From Citrus sinensis (lineage: Eukaryota > Streptophyta > Magnoliopsida > Sapindales > Rutaceae), in the NCBI RefSeq assembly GCF_022201045.2, contig NC_068563.1, positions 29,051,001 through 29,115,000 on the forward strand: a DNA stretch of 64,000 nt. The letters are read 5' to 3'. Below are positions 13,912-25,929 of this stretch, in pieces. The position numbers were made by a program, and so were the translations under genes. The notes under the pieces were generated by a model. That model worked only from the letters and a program-made list of their open reading frames with translations, was not told where the DNA came from and searched no databases. Each line of letters starts with the position of its first letter. The first letter of the stretch is position 1.

Positions 13912-16108
13912 TATTGGTGGTTGATTTAATCACCGCCGTCTGATTTGAAATAAAAAATCCTGTGAGTGGCGCTAAAAGGACAACGTCAACATCTGCAACA
14001 GCTACAGCGTTGAGTTTTAGAATAAAATAGAATGCCAAAAAGAAAAAAGAAAAAAGAAAAAAAAAAAGGGGCAAATTGGTTCGTTTTGTTTCGCGTTTGA
14101 AAGTTGAAGAAGAATTATGAAAACGTTTTTATTGTTTCTGGGTTTGTGTCTATTTTTAAACAATTAAATGGTATTGTCGTTGGAATTTCAAGTGATTGAA
14201 AAACGGTTCGTTTCTGTTCTAATTGAATTAATTAATTGTTCTTTTTACCTAAAACATTCTTTTATTTAAAGAAAAAGAAATATATTTGCTCATCCTCATC
14301 GCGATTTATAGGTAATTTTGGAAAACCCATAGGTTTCCTCAAAAGTTTCAAACTGTTAGTGAATTTTGTTAATGATGAAGATTAAAGTACATAAATGCCG
14401 TTATCTCGATGTAAGTAGATGAAAATTCAATAATAAAAGGACTCTAATTGCCTATTTCTCAAACAATACGGAACCTAGCAGTGTGTGTTTTGCTGTCAAT
14501 TGGGGAAGTTTAAGTTTACTTTATTTACTGTTAAAAAACTAAAAAAATCAACCTCTTTTAAATGAAAATAAGATAAATTAAAGTTTTTATATTTTTAAAA
14601 TAAATTAAAGATTATTATTCTATTTTAGGATGAATTAAAAATTTACTTTTTAAATATTATTATTATGATGATGATGATGATGATGCGCAGATAACACCAA
14701 TGTGGCAGGAATTATGCTCGGTTTAAATTGATGGCTACTTTTACCTTAATAAGTTGAAAGGAGTAATAATTTGGTTGGTTTGTTACTTGCCACAACTTAG
14801 TATTAGCAGAGATTATTCATGATTAACATGATAATGGTTCTTAAAAAAATAATTACATAATAAAAATGAATGCTAAGAAGCGAGTGGTTGATTAACATGA
14901 TTAACATAGTTTTTCTTCTTTTAAAAATGTAAAAAAAAAAACAAATAAAAAAACTCTTTGGTATTTTAGGAAAAAGAAAGGATAGAAATGTACTTTTTCA
15001 TTTCTGATTATTTTTAATTCTCTACAAAAGAAGCGATGGAAAATGTTTAATGTTTGATTTAATTTTTTTTATTACATGAGACTATTACTCAAATTACAAT
15101 TCATATTGAAATTATAACTGATATTTACAAATCAGACTATTACTGGGATCAACTACATCAATACTTATAGAGCTTTGTCTAATATTCGAGAAATATTTAC
15201 TCCACTCACATTTGGGTAAGAGAGAAAACTACATTCAGTCAATTATACATTATAATTAAGAAAGTAAATATTCTCACATTGTGTGCTACCCTCCAGCCCT
15301 AACCACTCAGCCAAATTTTTTGTTTTAAAATGGGAAAACTCGTCTTTTTAACCATGCATAAAATTCTCAATTACAAACATGATGGGAATTAAGTAAAAAC
15401 AAAGCACAAAAAAAAAACTTCGAAACCTGATTTCATTCTGACAATGAGAATATACACTTTGCTTTAGGACGCATCATTTTCCCTGTAGAGCAAGACATTC
15501 TCCTAACTCTTGGAAAGACTTTACTTTTAGTTGATCAAAACTTCAAGACATCATAAACGCAACCTTTTTAACTGTTATTTGTTTTCAAAGGTTCAAGATG
15601 TTGTTATATAAGTTGAAAGCTCTGACATGGAATATCGGAACCCAAACTTAAAAACTAATTAAGAATGTACTTGAAAAACTTATATCAGATGAACACACCA
15701 CGTTAACAATATCAACGTACCTATTCATTCAAATTTGGACACTAAAGAGTAATATGAAAATTGAGGTCCAATTTGAAGACTCGAACACGAAAGTTTGTAC
15801 TCTTTATAAACCTAATAGTTAAGTTAACAGCAGAGAGTTTTGCCTCCAGAGATACCAAACGGTTTGAAGATGCTGAACTTTATGTCTTTCAACGAAGTTT
15901 CAACTTCAAACTCATAAATGGTTTGTTTGGTAAAATGTCTACTAGCTTATTATGAAAGCCACTTGATTTAGAAGATACCGTAGTTTGGTTCATTAACAGT
16001 AAGCTTATTTATAAGCTGACCAAATGCGGTAAATGGCATTAAAATATCCAAGCTGTCTGCAGTTGGCTTAAAGCTCTCATTTTTAGAAACTGTGAGCTAA
16101 TGACGTAC

Positions 16109-16128
16109 TCTCTCTCTCTCTCTCTCTC
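16109..16128. repeat. (CT)10 microsatellite
   Basis: A perfect CT dinucleotide run, followed directly by an A/T trinucleotide run (AATAATAATA). Confidence 0.9.
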
Positions 16129-16722
16129 AAAATAATAATAATAATAATGACGAAACTAGATTAGAAGTTGAAACTTTTTAAAATAAACTCTGGCCAGTAT
16201 CACTTTTGTTAGCCCACAATCATGGCACTTTTGTTAATAACTAAGAGCTTAGTCACAATGCGAAGGAAAAAAAACAAATGGTAGCAATCCCATTGAATAT
16301 TTGTTCACATGGGGTGAATATTGGGTAGAAGTTGCTGATGAAGTCTTGAGAACTCACTATATATCTGTTAAGAAAGCTACCGATAAGCTAGATTTTGAAT
16401 CCTGTAAAAGCTAAAGAAATGAGTGGGTTATGAGGGTAGCTTCATTCACTTGTGATTTTGTGAATCATCTTCAAAACAGATTCAATGAAGATTTGCTGAC
16501 GCATTGCGAGTCAATTAGCAGTAAACGGACTAATATGTGTGGTGTGAGTTCACATCAAACAAAGGACTTGGTCCGGAACTTGTTTTTCATTTGTGGGCAA
16601 TTCAAAGCCAAATTTCACAAATTCTATCAAAATTGTAAAACCATTGATCAATGAAGATTGAAGAGCTTCAAGAAAATATAGATTTTCATATTGTGGTACG
16701 AGATTTTACATATACTCTAGGC

Positions 16723-17457
16723 TAGGGATCGCAACGGATTGAATGTAACTCAAGATCCACGTAATCCAAATTCAATTAGATCGGATTTGAATTGGTTAAA
16801 ATTGATTTGAATCGAATTTAGATATCAATGTGCGGATCTAATACGGATATTGAGCAAGTATGGATCTGTCTTAATATTTAAATCTACATTCACATTCACA
16901 TCTTTTAATTTTAGTCAAATACGATCATAATAAAAATAATAAAATACTAAATATAAATCACATTTAATTTATATGTCATTATCTAATGTTTTAGGAATGA
17001 TGGTGGGTGTACTGCAAATATTAGAACGATGAATAAGACATTATAATATTAGATTAATCTTACTTTTACAATTACTTTTGAATAATATTTTATTATCTTT
17101 CTTATTTTTTTGTTTTGGTGTAAAAGCATAAGCTACAATATTTATTATATTTTTGAGACAAATTATATAATTTAGTTGTTATCAATACATTTTAGTCTTT
17201 AATTTCCATTTTAAAAAATTATTGCTCTTTTATTGTTGGATTTTAGAATTCATGACGAACCTAGGGCATATTTGGATTATTATTTTTTTTAGGATTTGGA
17301 AGAGATATGGATATTTATTTCTTTTTTTGAACTGAATATGAAGCGAAAAATATGGATTTATGATGGATTTGGAGCATATACGGATCTCAATTATTATTAT
17401 GAATTTAGATCTGGAGCAAAGTAGATCCAACCCATATATGTCTCATTGCCATCCCTA
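16723..17457. mobile_element. Non-autonomous hAT-type element (735 bp)
   Basis: Ends are inverted repeats TAGGGATCGCAACGG (left) and TAGGGATGGCAATGAG (right, reverse complement). They are flanked by 8-bp direct repeats CTCTAGGC (16715-16722) and CTCTAGAC (17458-17465), which differ at one base. The 8-bp duplication and the TAGGG ends fit hAT transposons. The interior is very AT-rich without transposase. Both subterminal zones carry repeated CGGAT or GGATCT words. Confidence 0.75.
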
Positions 17458-17911
17458 CTCTAGACAACCTATGTGAAGTTCAGTAATAAATGATAAATTT
17501 GTTAGTGTTTTTTGGGTATGATTTATTTAATTGTAGTAAGTGTTTATTTTATCTTATAAGCTTTTTTTAAAATTTTTTTTATTGTTGTTTAGTTATTTTT
17601 TAGTAGAGTTTTTGAAGATTAAATAAGTTATTTTATCTCTATTAGTAAACATTTAAATTTTAAACTTTTGAGAATTGAGAGTAGAGGTTGAAAATATTTT
17701 TAAATGTTAAAATATATAATATATCATTTACTTATTTGACAATCTTATTTTATTCTTTTCATAACATAATTTTAAAAAACTTATCTATTAAAATAATTTT
17801 ATAATTTTTAATAAAAGTTTTAATTGACAATCCAAATAAATAAAATCTTTTGAGTAAAAGCTCTACTTTTGAAAATTCTATAAACGTCTCTTTAGATTTT
17901 TTACAAAACAA

Positions 17912-17983
17912 GCGTTTGTAGTCCAACGGTTAGGATAATTGCCTTCCAAGCAATAGACCCGGGTTCGACTCCCGGCAAACGCA
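17912..17983 (+). tRNA. tRNA-Gly (anticodon UCC)
   Basis: The 72-nt sequence folds as a cloverleaf. The acceptor stem pairs GCGTTTG with CAAACGC, with discriminator A. The anticodon stem ATTGC/GCAAT closes the loop CTTCCAA, giving anticodon TCC, which reads GGA glycine codons. The T arm pairs CCGGG with CCCGG around TTCGACT and includes the internal B-box GGTTCGACTCC. There is no intron and no encoded CCA. A T6 run starting at 17985 serves as the Pol III terminator. This looks like a functional nuclear cytosolic tRNA. Confidence 0.95.
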
Positions 17984-17984
17984 G

Positions 17985-17991
17985 CTTTTTT
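17985..17991 (+). terminator. Pol III T-run terminator of tRNA-Gly
   Basis: A run of six T just after the tRNA 3' end, as expected for RNA polymerase III termination. Confidence 0.8.
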
Positions 17992-18191
17992 AAATGTCTT
18001 AAAATTTTCAAGACACTTTGTTTTCATTTTCAGAAGACTTTGGATACGACACGTCGTTGGTGTCTTTTTGTTATCGTAGAAAAGTCCAAGGCCAATCCCG
18101 GAAGCAAAATGAAAGTCCGCACAGTCGCACACAACCAATCAAACGAGAACCTCCGAGGGCAATCCGGTCAAATTATTGCCCCCACTGTATG

Positions 18192-18200
18192 TATATATAC
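18192..18200 (+). promoter_or_regulatory. Putative TATA box of the PGR5-like gene
   Basis: TATATATAC lies about 155 bp upstream of the proposed ATG at 18347, followed by a CT-rich leader typical of plant photosynthesis-related 5' UTRs. It argues against the in-frame ATGs at 18176 and 18203, which lie upstream of or too near this box. Confidence 0.5.
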
Positions 18201-18346
18201 TAATGTGGTCCCCGCTTCAAGTTTTGTGGCTAAAAACATTCACTCTCTCTTCTTCGCACCGTTTCTTTTCTTTTCTTGAATCTCGACCTTATTCAACATT
18301 CAATGTGCTTAAGCTTCGCCTTAGCAGCTCTCGTAATCTTCGGCTC

Positions 18347-21013
18347 ATGGCCGGCACGGGCAACTCCATCACTCCTCACGTGATCGGATCCACTTTCGTC
18401 GAATTATCTCGGAGCGGCAGAACTGGAGCTCCGTTTTCGGTTCGGATATCCACGAAGAGCCATGGGAACGGAGGAGGAGGATTTGCCGCCGCCGCCACCA
18501 TGTGTAAGAACGAGGAGGGTCCTTCGTGTATATTCGTCGGACCTCTTGAAACCGCCAGTAAAGAAACTCTAGAAGCTCTCTATCGCCAAGTAATTTCTGC
18601 GTTTATCGTCTATAATATTTGAACATTTTTCTTCTTTTTTTTTACTTAAATTCCTCAAAATATTTTAATTTATTTCTCTTTTATGTATCTATATAACATT
18701 TTCTTGTTGTCTATTGAAACGAAAGTAATTTTATCTCGAGAATTAAGTGCTGGTAATTCCGGCTAGATGTACATGAGTAGGCCTTTGTGCTTTCAAAATC
18801 GAGCAGAAGCGCAACAGTTTACAAACATACTCTTAAGCTCCCATTTGGTTTTAATTTTTCGACAGCTTAGCTGCAAATTTGTTTGTTAAATACTTGCAGC
18901 CTGGGTTGGGCAACACTGTTGATTATTTTTCACAGTTGTTTGCTGAAAAAATAACCTTGAAAATAGCAACAAATAACTCCTAACTAAATGACTAATGATG
19001 TTTACCAAATACCCATCAACTCTCTTCACAGCTAAACCTTGCATTGTACAGCAGTTTTGGCGTTTTAAGCCAGAACACCAATATTACCAAACAGAGCCTT
19101 AGTTATGTTTCAAGATTCTATTTACTAAAGGTTTCTGTTGAAGCTATAGTTTTACTAGTTACTTAGAATTGTGTTAAAATTAGTTCATAACTACTGTTTT
19201 TCGGAATTTCATGGATGAAATATGATCCTACAGTACTCTGTTTTTCTTTAGAGTTTTGTTCCTTTATTTGCAACGTGTAGCAATAGTGAGAAACTCATAT
19301 GATATTTGTGGTTGATCTTGTTTAGGCAAGGGATGCATATTACAGTGGTAAACCTTTGATAGTTGACGACATGTTTGATAGAGTGGAGGTGAGTTCACAG
19401 GCCATACCATGATTGATCTTGTTTAGATTTATATGATGCCTGTTCTTTGCAGTCATTAGAAATTACCTTTTGTTTTCAAATTGAAACAGCTAAAACTGCG
19501 GTGGTATGGCTCGAAATCTGTTATCAAGTATCCCCGTTGTAGTATTAGGAGACAGTCAACATATGCAGATGCAGAGGTAACTCTTCTACTCATTACATTT
19601 GTTATGCCAAAAAATGTAATTTGGCTATACCGCTAAGAGTTGTGTGAGATACTGAGTAAGAGCATTTTTTATTTCTTTTCTCCCTGTGAATATCGAGTTG
19701 ACATGGATGTAGGGCAGGAAGATCTATCACAGGTTTTGGCGTTAGGAATCATCTGGATCCTGATATTAGCGTTTGGCAGTTCCATATGCTTTGTGCCAAT
19801 CATCTACACTGTTTTTCTAGCTTATCAAGATGCATTCAGTAGAGGTATTTCCTATGGCAGTCACGCATCCGTGTCGGGGTTTCTTGCTGCGGTGAATGTC
19901 ATTCTTTTCATGGCAGTTGGCTCATTAATTGGATATCCGATTGCATCAGCTTCTGGTAAAGTTTCACTGATAGTAAACTCTTTCCTTCAATAATCGATTA
20001 AATAAGGAACTTTAGGAAATATTAACTATCTAAATTCTTTGACGGGGACATTAGCTAGTTAGGTTTTTGTGGGTAACCCTTGATATTAGAAAATGGTGAA
20101 TGTGAGAATTCTGCAACAGATGGGAAAACATGTTATTTTGTACGTGATAATGTTATTTACTTGTGCACCACAATTCTTGCAGTTAGAGTTCTTCAAGGCC
20201 TGTGGAGGAATGACTTGGTGGCATTAAGAGGAGCATGCCCTAATTGTGGAGAAGAGGTCAGTCTTATCAAATCGGATACATCTTGTAGAAGCAGTTTTAT
20301 TCTGCTTTTCTCTTCAACCTCAATTTTTGCGCACATGTTGAATGTCCAATGATCATATCTTATGAACCTCAAATTGGCTGTTGCTTACTGGTTTCAGTGC
20401 CTTCCCTGCAGGTATTTGCATTTGTGAATTCTGATCAGACTAAAAATTCCCCCCATAGATCAGATTGTCACGTGTGTGGATCCTTACTAGAATTCCGCAC
20501 CAAGGTTGAGGTAAGTAAGTTTCTTTTGTAGCTCATCCTTCAAAATGAATGTGTTATTTAACATGAGCTTAATGGCTTTTGTCATACTTATGAGTAGCTA
20601 ATAATGAATTAAAACTCCCAAGACTTGAGTAAATTATTATTATTTTTTTCTAAATTCCCATGATTTCATGAAAAGAACTAAAAGATATTCAAGAAACGAT
20701 GACTTTTTGTCACATTTGTAGTTCCATAGTCTTTCTGACATTTCATGGTTCTGAATTTCTGATATATGATATTAATTTTTTAGCTTTTGAGGTGTTGGAA
20801 ATGCCTAAGTCAGCCATTCTTCATTTTCCCATTTGGTTGCTCGTTGCTGTTTATATGATCACCAAGTAGGTGTAAAGTAAAGGCAACTTTTGTTAGTAGA
20901 ATCATATATTTGACTGCTTTGTGCAGCAATCAAGTTCCAGACTAGGTAGACAATGGGTTTATGGCCGCATATATCTTCTATCAAGAAGAAACCGTCGCCA
21001 GAGATGGATGTAA
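18347..21013 (+). CDS. PGR5-like protein (PGRL1 family, probably PGRL2-type)
   Basis: Seven exons: 18347-18589, 19326-19388, 19490-19576, 19718-19955, 20183-20256, 20412-20510 and 20927-21013. They close in frame at 296 aa. The soluble N-terminal part contains the family's RDAYYSGKP and PRCSIRRQSTYADAE stretches. Two membrane segments lie near 137-161 and 182-207. A C-terminal zinc-finger-like pair of CxxC motifs follows: CPNC at 229-232 and CHVC at 254-257. PGRL1 is a thylakoid protein that anchors PGR5 for cyclic electron flow around photosystem I. The spacing and sequence here differ from PGRL1A/B and look more like the At5g59400 (PGRL2) branch, which is linked to PGR5 stability; that assignment is from memory. 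Residues after the start are plausible but not a strong transit peptide. The reading frame is open further upstream, adding an S/R-rich stretch (HRFFSFL..., then KLRLSSSRNLRL) that would look more like one. Confidence 0.88.
18836..19098. mobile_element. Probable MITE in intron 1 of the PGR5-like gene
   Basis: The ends are imperfect inverted repeats: left GCTCCCATTTGGTTTTAAT and right (reverse complement) GGCTCTGTTTGGTAATATT, bordered by TTAA and CTTA. The GxxTGTTTGGT end is a widespread plant MITE signature (Harbinger/Tourist or hAT). No clean target duplication could be fixed, so the superfamily is open. Confidence 0.45.
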
Positions 21014-22025
21014 AATCATTGCCCACAAGTGGACGCACATTTCTCAAAGACTGCATAGAAGCTTAATTCTTTCCTTTCTTGGTGACGAGTGACAATCTTA
21101 ACGCACTGTTACATTTGACAAATCCAATGGACTGTCGGGCATCTTCATTCTTGAATTAACTGTTGCTACGATACCCTCCTTGAATATGGGAGATTTGTTA
21201 AAAGTTGATTGATATCTTTCTATAGAAAATGTTTGTGTTTCATTCTCGGAACTTCTTCTTGTGGTCCTTGATACCTGCATGTAAAATGTACTTCGTTCTT
21301 GTGATTAAACCCAATTTTGATTCATTCGCTTCTGATACATGCAAACAGCTTTCCGTTTGAGGAACAGCGCAGCTGTGGGAACGGAAACCTATTTTTCAAA
21401 TCCGCAGTAAAACATCCTAGAAGAGGTACTATAAAATCAACGTATACAACCCCCATTCTGTAAACAACAGAGTAAAGTAACCGTACACAGAGTAGAATGA
21501 CAGATACAAATGAAACACTTTGTAAACTAATGCTTAACCATGAGATATGTGATTCCATCCTCTTTTCTTTTGGGAAAAAAGAAAAAAAGATTAAATTTAC
21601 AATGCACCATGGGCTTGAAAATAAAACGAAAAAGGAAACTGAACCAAATATAGCTAAAATCTTCAGAGTTCTCAAAAAGCATACAAAATCAGAGCAGGTG
21701 TACCAGAAGCTTTCTCCCAAGCAATCTTATTTGCAGTATGGAAATTCCGCGTATGATCAGTATGTGGAGGATAAATTGCTACATAGCGTGGGATGTTTAC
21801 CAATGATTGTCAAATTGAAACATCTATCTACTACAGATTAAAAACTAGCATGTTTTTGCTCTGCCAAAACAAAATGTGTCACAATCCAAAGAGAAAAGCA
21901 AAATAACAACAAAACGATTCGTTCTAATTGTTTTCAGGGCCGAGGCAAATGGTGCCACATGTAACTAAGTTCATTCAAACATCAATGGGCGATCGAGGAC
22001 AGTCAAATTGGTGATGCCAAACCCA
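21014..22025. other. Convergent 3' intergenic region
   Basis: This is the space between the stop codons of two convergent genes (PGR5-like, plus; Rab5-interacting, minus). It must contain both 3' UTRs. An open frame at 21497-21841 is 114 codons long but shows no recognisable domain and lies antisense to the expected 3' UTR of the minus-strand gene. I do not call it. Confidence 0.5.
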
Positions 22026-23375
22026 TCAGAAGTGTGCCAAGCTGTATACTAGAATCCATACCAGCTGAACAATATAAAAGCATGTGTTAGTTTTAAGACC
22101 AGCAAATGCACTCTCATTCAACTCAAGTGCACAAAAAAAAAAAAAAAGGAAAAAAAGTTATGGGATGCCAGGATACCAGAAAAAGAGTGGTAGAAGCAAA
22201 AAGCCCCTCTTGAAGGAGAGCTCCATGACCGCCAAAATCTTCTTCGTCAATCTTTAGTACCATTGCATAATAACCGTATATAATTGCAGATGATATCAGC
22301 AAAAAACTGCAAAATCAAAATCAACATAGAAAAGATGGCACATACAGCATCAATATATTACTTTGTGGAGATGTCAACTATATCTGGTTTCTAAATCGAA
22401 TAGCAGCAGATGTAGACGTCATATTAATATACCGACAACTCTATTATTTGCTGAGGTGAAATGTTAATATACCGATAGCTATAATTTCCATTTGGTTTTC
22501 AGTTCCAAGAGATAAGATTATCCAATTAAATTAGACACTGTTGCCCTCCAAATACTTGAAAGGTCTCTGATGATGACAATACTCTCAAAACCATAACCCG
22601 TTAGGCATTCTGAGCTCTAAACGTCTTCTACTATTCTTATAACCAACAAAAATCCTCCTACCAAGAAGCCGACCAATCCATCAAACCCTGTGTCCACCTC
22701 TTCCTACCTTCAAAGGATCCTCAACTACAACCATATTACATAATTCACAAAAACACAACACTATGATCCTATAAGAACTAAAACCAACCCACATTATTCC
22801 ACCCAACTAAGAGATTGATTAACAATCAATATGCAAAACTAATACGCGTAAGCATAAACTTACATGACAATCCATATGCCCCCAACTAATGGAATGGAGC
22901 CCCATAGCAACCCGCACACAAGAGCCACCACTTGTCTAATCCAATGCAACACATCTCCCAATTGATCCTGCCCCAAAAATTAAGCACAACAAACAGTAGT
23001 AAATCAAATTCATGCCCAAGTTTGCCACTGCACATACAAATTCATTAATCCACTTCATTTACCCAGAAGAAAAAGAAAAACCAAAAGAACACGGCCATAA
23101 TATTACTTAATTAGTAGAATTAGGTAAATAACTGCAATAACGGGGATTAATACTCACAAAAGCAGTTACTAATTTCAAAATTATTAACAAATAAAACCAA
23201 TAAAAAGAGAAGGTTTATCAAGGATCGCGATTCGACAACCAGTTACCTTGTCCCAGGACGCGTCTGGATCTAACAACTTGGCGAATTTGAACGGAGACAA
23301 GTGGCCGCCGTTGGCATGCTGTTGCTGTTGCTGGTGACTGTGAAGATTGAATTTAACGGTTTTTCCCTCTTTCAT
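22026..23375 (-). CDS. Rab5-interacting family (EMC6-like) small membrane protein
   Basis: Four exons (23375-23247, 22967-22864, 22306-22177, 22064-22026), GT-AG, closing in frame at 133 aa. The N-terminus is soluble with a short Gln/His run (QQQQQH), then DPDASWDKDQLGDVLHWIRQ leads into the conserved domain. Two hydrophobic hairpin segments (VVALVCGLLWGSIPLVGG and IWIVIFLLISSAIIYGYY) are separated from a third (TLFLLVWILVYSLAHF) by the hallmark EEDFGGHGALLQEG loop. This matches the plant homologues of Rab5-interacting protein/RAB5IF, Pfam EMC6 clan. Animal members act in ER membrane-protein insertion or respiratory supercomplex assembly; the plant role is not established. A possible TATA element (TATATATAAT on minus) is near 23691-23701. 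Confidence 0.88.
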
Positions 23376-25487
23376 TCTCCGAATCTCAACGACGACTTAC
23401 AAAATCGCGACAGATTAATTGATGAATTAATTAACAAGTAGTCAGAACGAATTTATGACTTCGTTATGAAATAAAGAGCGGCAATAATCATGAACTAGGG
23501 TTTTCGCAAATTGGAGAAAGTGATCGGATTGAGAAATTGAAATTAAAAATAAAAAAATAATAATATTAATAATTGAAATGCGTTGCTGTAGATCTGAAGT
23601 GAGCGACAGCAACCGAGAGTCTGGGAACTGCTTTTATGTAAGTATAATCATTCGTTAACGCAACTAACCACTAAGTGTAGTACTACACGTGATTATATAT
23701 ATGATCAGCATTCAGAGTTTATAAATATGAATATAATCATATGATAATTAAATAAAGTAATATTATAAATAATAATAATAATAATAATAATTTTAAAAAA
23801 TAAAAGGGAGGGCGATTGTTGGCAGGAGGAGTCAAATAAAAATGTCTCATTTATAGTATCAAATCAGTTGGTTGCCGATAACTATTTAGTTATTGGTATA
23901 GGGAACTCTTTGAATGAGGATCATTATATGAGATGATCTTAATTAGATTTTTTTTTTCATGCATTAAGATTTTATCGTCAAACCACTTTTAGCAGGGGTG
24001 GACACTATTAAGTTTGATTCGGTTTAGCCCTAAAACCGAACCAAATTGAAACGAAATGATTTATGAATTTATGAACTAAATACGAATTAAATTATAGAAT
24101 CAAACTGAACCGAACCAAATTAATTTAGTTCGGTTCGGTAATTTGATTTGATTTAGTTTCAACTTATACATTCATTATTTAATAAAAATGATATAATAGT
24201 AATACACTATTACTACAACAATAAATCAATAATCCTTAGTCTATAAATCCACAAATAATAAACAACATAAAAAAAAATCTAACAATCGTAGATTAACATA
24301 ATAAAATCCAACAATAATCTAAAAATCCACACAATAAATAACATAACCAAATCTAACAATAGTAAATTAACATCATAAAATCCAACAATAATTTAAAAAT
24401 TCACTATATATTACAAAAGAAACTTCAAACTTCCATGGCCAACGAGCACTCTTCCTATCACCACTTCTTCATCCTTTCACATTCATAATGCCTATATTAT
24501 CTCTCCAAGTCAAAATAAGTCATTAACCAAGCACCAACAATTAAATAGAATAAATAAAAATATATGATATGACATATATAAATACAATCACATGTATTAA
24601 CTAGCAAATAAAAGTATTAACTTCATTACCTAATATTCTTCATTTTCCTATTAATATATATTCACTTTATTTTTTTTCTAATTTTAATTTTAAACCGTTT
24701 GGTTTAGTAATTTGGTTCGGTTTGAAATCGAACCAAATTAAAAACCAAATGGTTCAGAAATTTTGAACCATTTAGTTTTATAATGCGAACTGAACCGAAC
24801 CAAATTACTATAATACAATTCGGTTCAGTTTGGTTCGGACTGAACTGAACCAAATGCCTACCCCTAACTTTTAGGGAGGCACTTGACAACTCGAGTGTGT
24901 GTAGGTTGATCTAAAAATCTTTCATTTTTTTAAATTCAAATTAAACATGGAACGTTACGGGCTTAACTCGTACTAAAAAATAGTGACAATATCGAGAATT
25001 CGATGTAACCGGGATAAGTTGAAATAGTAATATAATACTTTTAAAATATGTTCTAACAAGTACCAAAATACAAATTCATTAAAATATTTTATTCAATACA
25101 TTTTGCAACTGTCTCGATGTGTTTTTATATGTTTCAAACATTTAAGAATAACCTTGTTATTAATGCTATAATATGAGAATTAAAAATTTCCTAAAACATA
25201 ACTTTAATTCTTTCATCCAAGAGAAATCCATAAAAAAATTAAAGAAGTGATAATCAACTAAGACTCCTTGCCTAAATAATTAGGGCAGCCAATCAGTCAT
25301 GAGCTTCCTTAAACAGTTTTTGACAATTTAATTTTTGTGAGATAAAAGAAGATGGAAGCAGGAGGGGGTGTGTGTGTGTTTCTTTTTTTTTTAATCATAA
25401 TGAGAAGTGCGGAACAATCTTGCTGCTAATAGATATGCAGTATCTATTGCAATGCTGATGGTTTGATCTATTATTTCTTGTTCCTAA
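23376..25487. other. Promoter side of the Rab5ip gene and AT-rich intergenic DNA
   Basis: It holds the 5' UTR/promoter of the minus-strand gene, an AAT trinucleotide run (23768-23790), the hAT-type element at 23993 and AT-rich sequence without recognisable genes. Confidence 0.5.
23993..24866. mobile_element. Non-autonomous hAT-type element (874 bp), perfect 8-bp TSD
   Basis: It is flanked by identical 8-bp direct repeats ACTTTTAG at 23985-23992 and 24867-24874. Ends are CAGGGGTGGACAC (left) and TAGGGGTAGGCAT (right, reverse complement). Subterminal regions are full of CCGAACCAAA/TTTGGTTCGG words in both orientations, which can fold back on each other. The centre is an AT-rich filler without transposase. 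The perfect duplication suggests a fairly recent insertion. Confidence 0.85.
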
Positions 25488-25770
25488 AAAGAACGAGATA
25501 GCTACTCGCAGATGATGCAGAAATATATAGGCTCAGATGTTACATCAATGGTGACATTTCCAGTCATCATGTTCGAGCCAATGACTATGCTTCAGAAGAT
25601 GCCTGAGGTTTGTGCTGCCTCTATTGGCAACACCAATAGTTTGTGTTCCTCTATACGCAGCTTAAAATATGTCTTACCATATAAGATGTGTAATGCCTTT
25701 AACAGTTGATGGAATACTGCCACTTGTTGGATCAAGACAGATGAATGTGAGGATCCCTATCTGCGGTTGA
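25488..25770 (+). pseudogene. Oxysterol-binding-protein-related (ORP3-like) gene fragment
   Basis: The frame [20 protein letters not shown] then [18 protein letters not shown] matches the start of the ligand domain of plant ORP3-type lipid-transfer proteins. It ends at CCTGAG followed by GTTTGT (25608), a splice-donor-like site. After an apparent retained intron ending AACAG at 25705, the next exon resumes with [10 protein letters not shown]. It is then broken: indels bring TGA and TGA into frame where family members read DECEDPYLRL. Nothing upstream or downstream continues the protein, so only parts of two exons remain. The retained intron shows it came from a genomic duplication and not a processed mRNA copy. 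Confidence 0.8.
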
Positions 25771-25912
25771 TAGATGCCGCTAAGAATGTTGATTGTTTCA
25801 TTGGAGCAGCAGAGAATAGTTGACATGGCTCCCCCTCATTGCTTTGCTTAAAGAAACCTACATCCTCATTGGCTCAAATGGGCTAATTGCATTCTAGTTG
25901 GCTTCTTTTGAC

Positions 25913-25929
25913 CACGTGCTTACTAGTCT
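25913..25929. repeat. Left target-site duplication of SINE
   Basis: CACGTGCTTACTAGTCT, 17 bp, repeated exactly at 26283-26299. Confidence 0.9.

Larger units (their letters stand above)
13912..17911. other. Intergenic region with simple repeats and one hAT-type element
   Basis: This 4-kb gap separates the RBL gene (transcribed leftward) from the tRNA. It begins with the RBL 5' UTR/promoter and holds an A/G-rich run near 14042-14067, an ATG/ATT run near 14657-14684, a CT microsatellite at 16109-16128 and the 735-bp element at 16723. Small ORFs at 15761 and 16430 show no recognisable domain. Nothing else could be supported. Confidence 0.55.

Noticed and set aside
13583-13924. 113-codon plus-strand ORF opposite the first rhomboid exon
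   Set aside because: A shadow of the GC-rich Ser/Pro coding sequence on the minus strand.
21497-21841. 114-codon ORF between convergent genes
   Set aside because: No recognisable domain, and it is antisense to the likely 3' UTR of the minus-strand Rab5-interacting gene.
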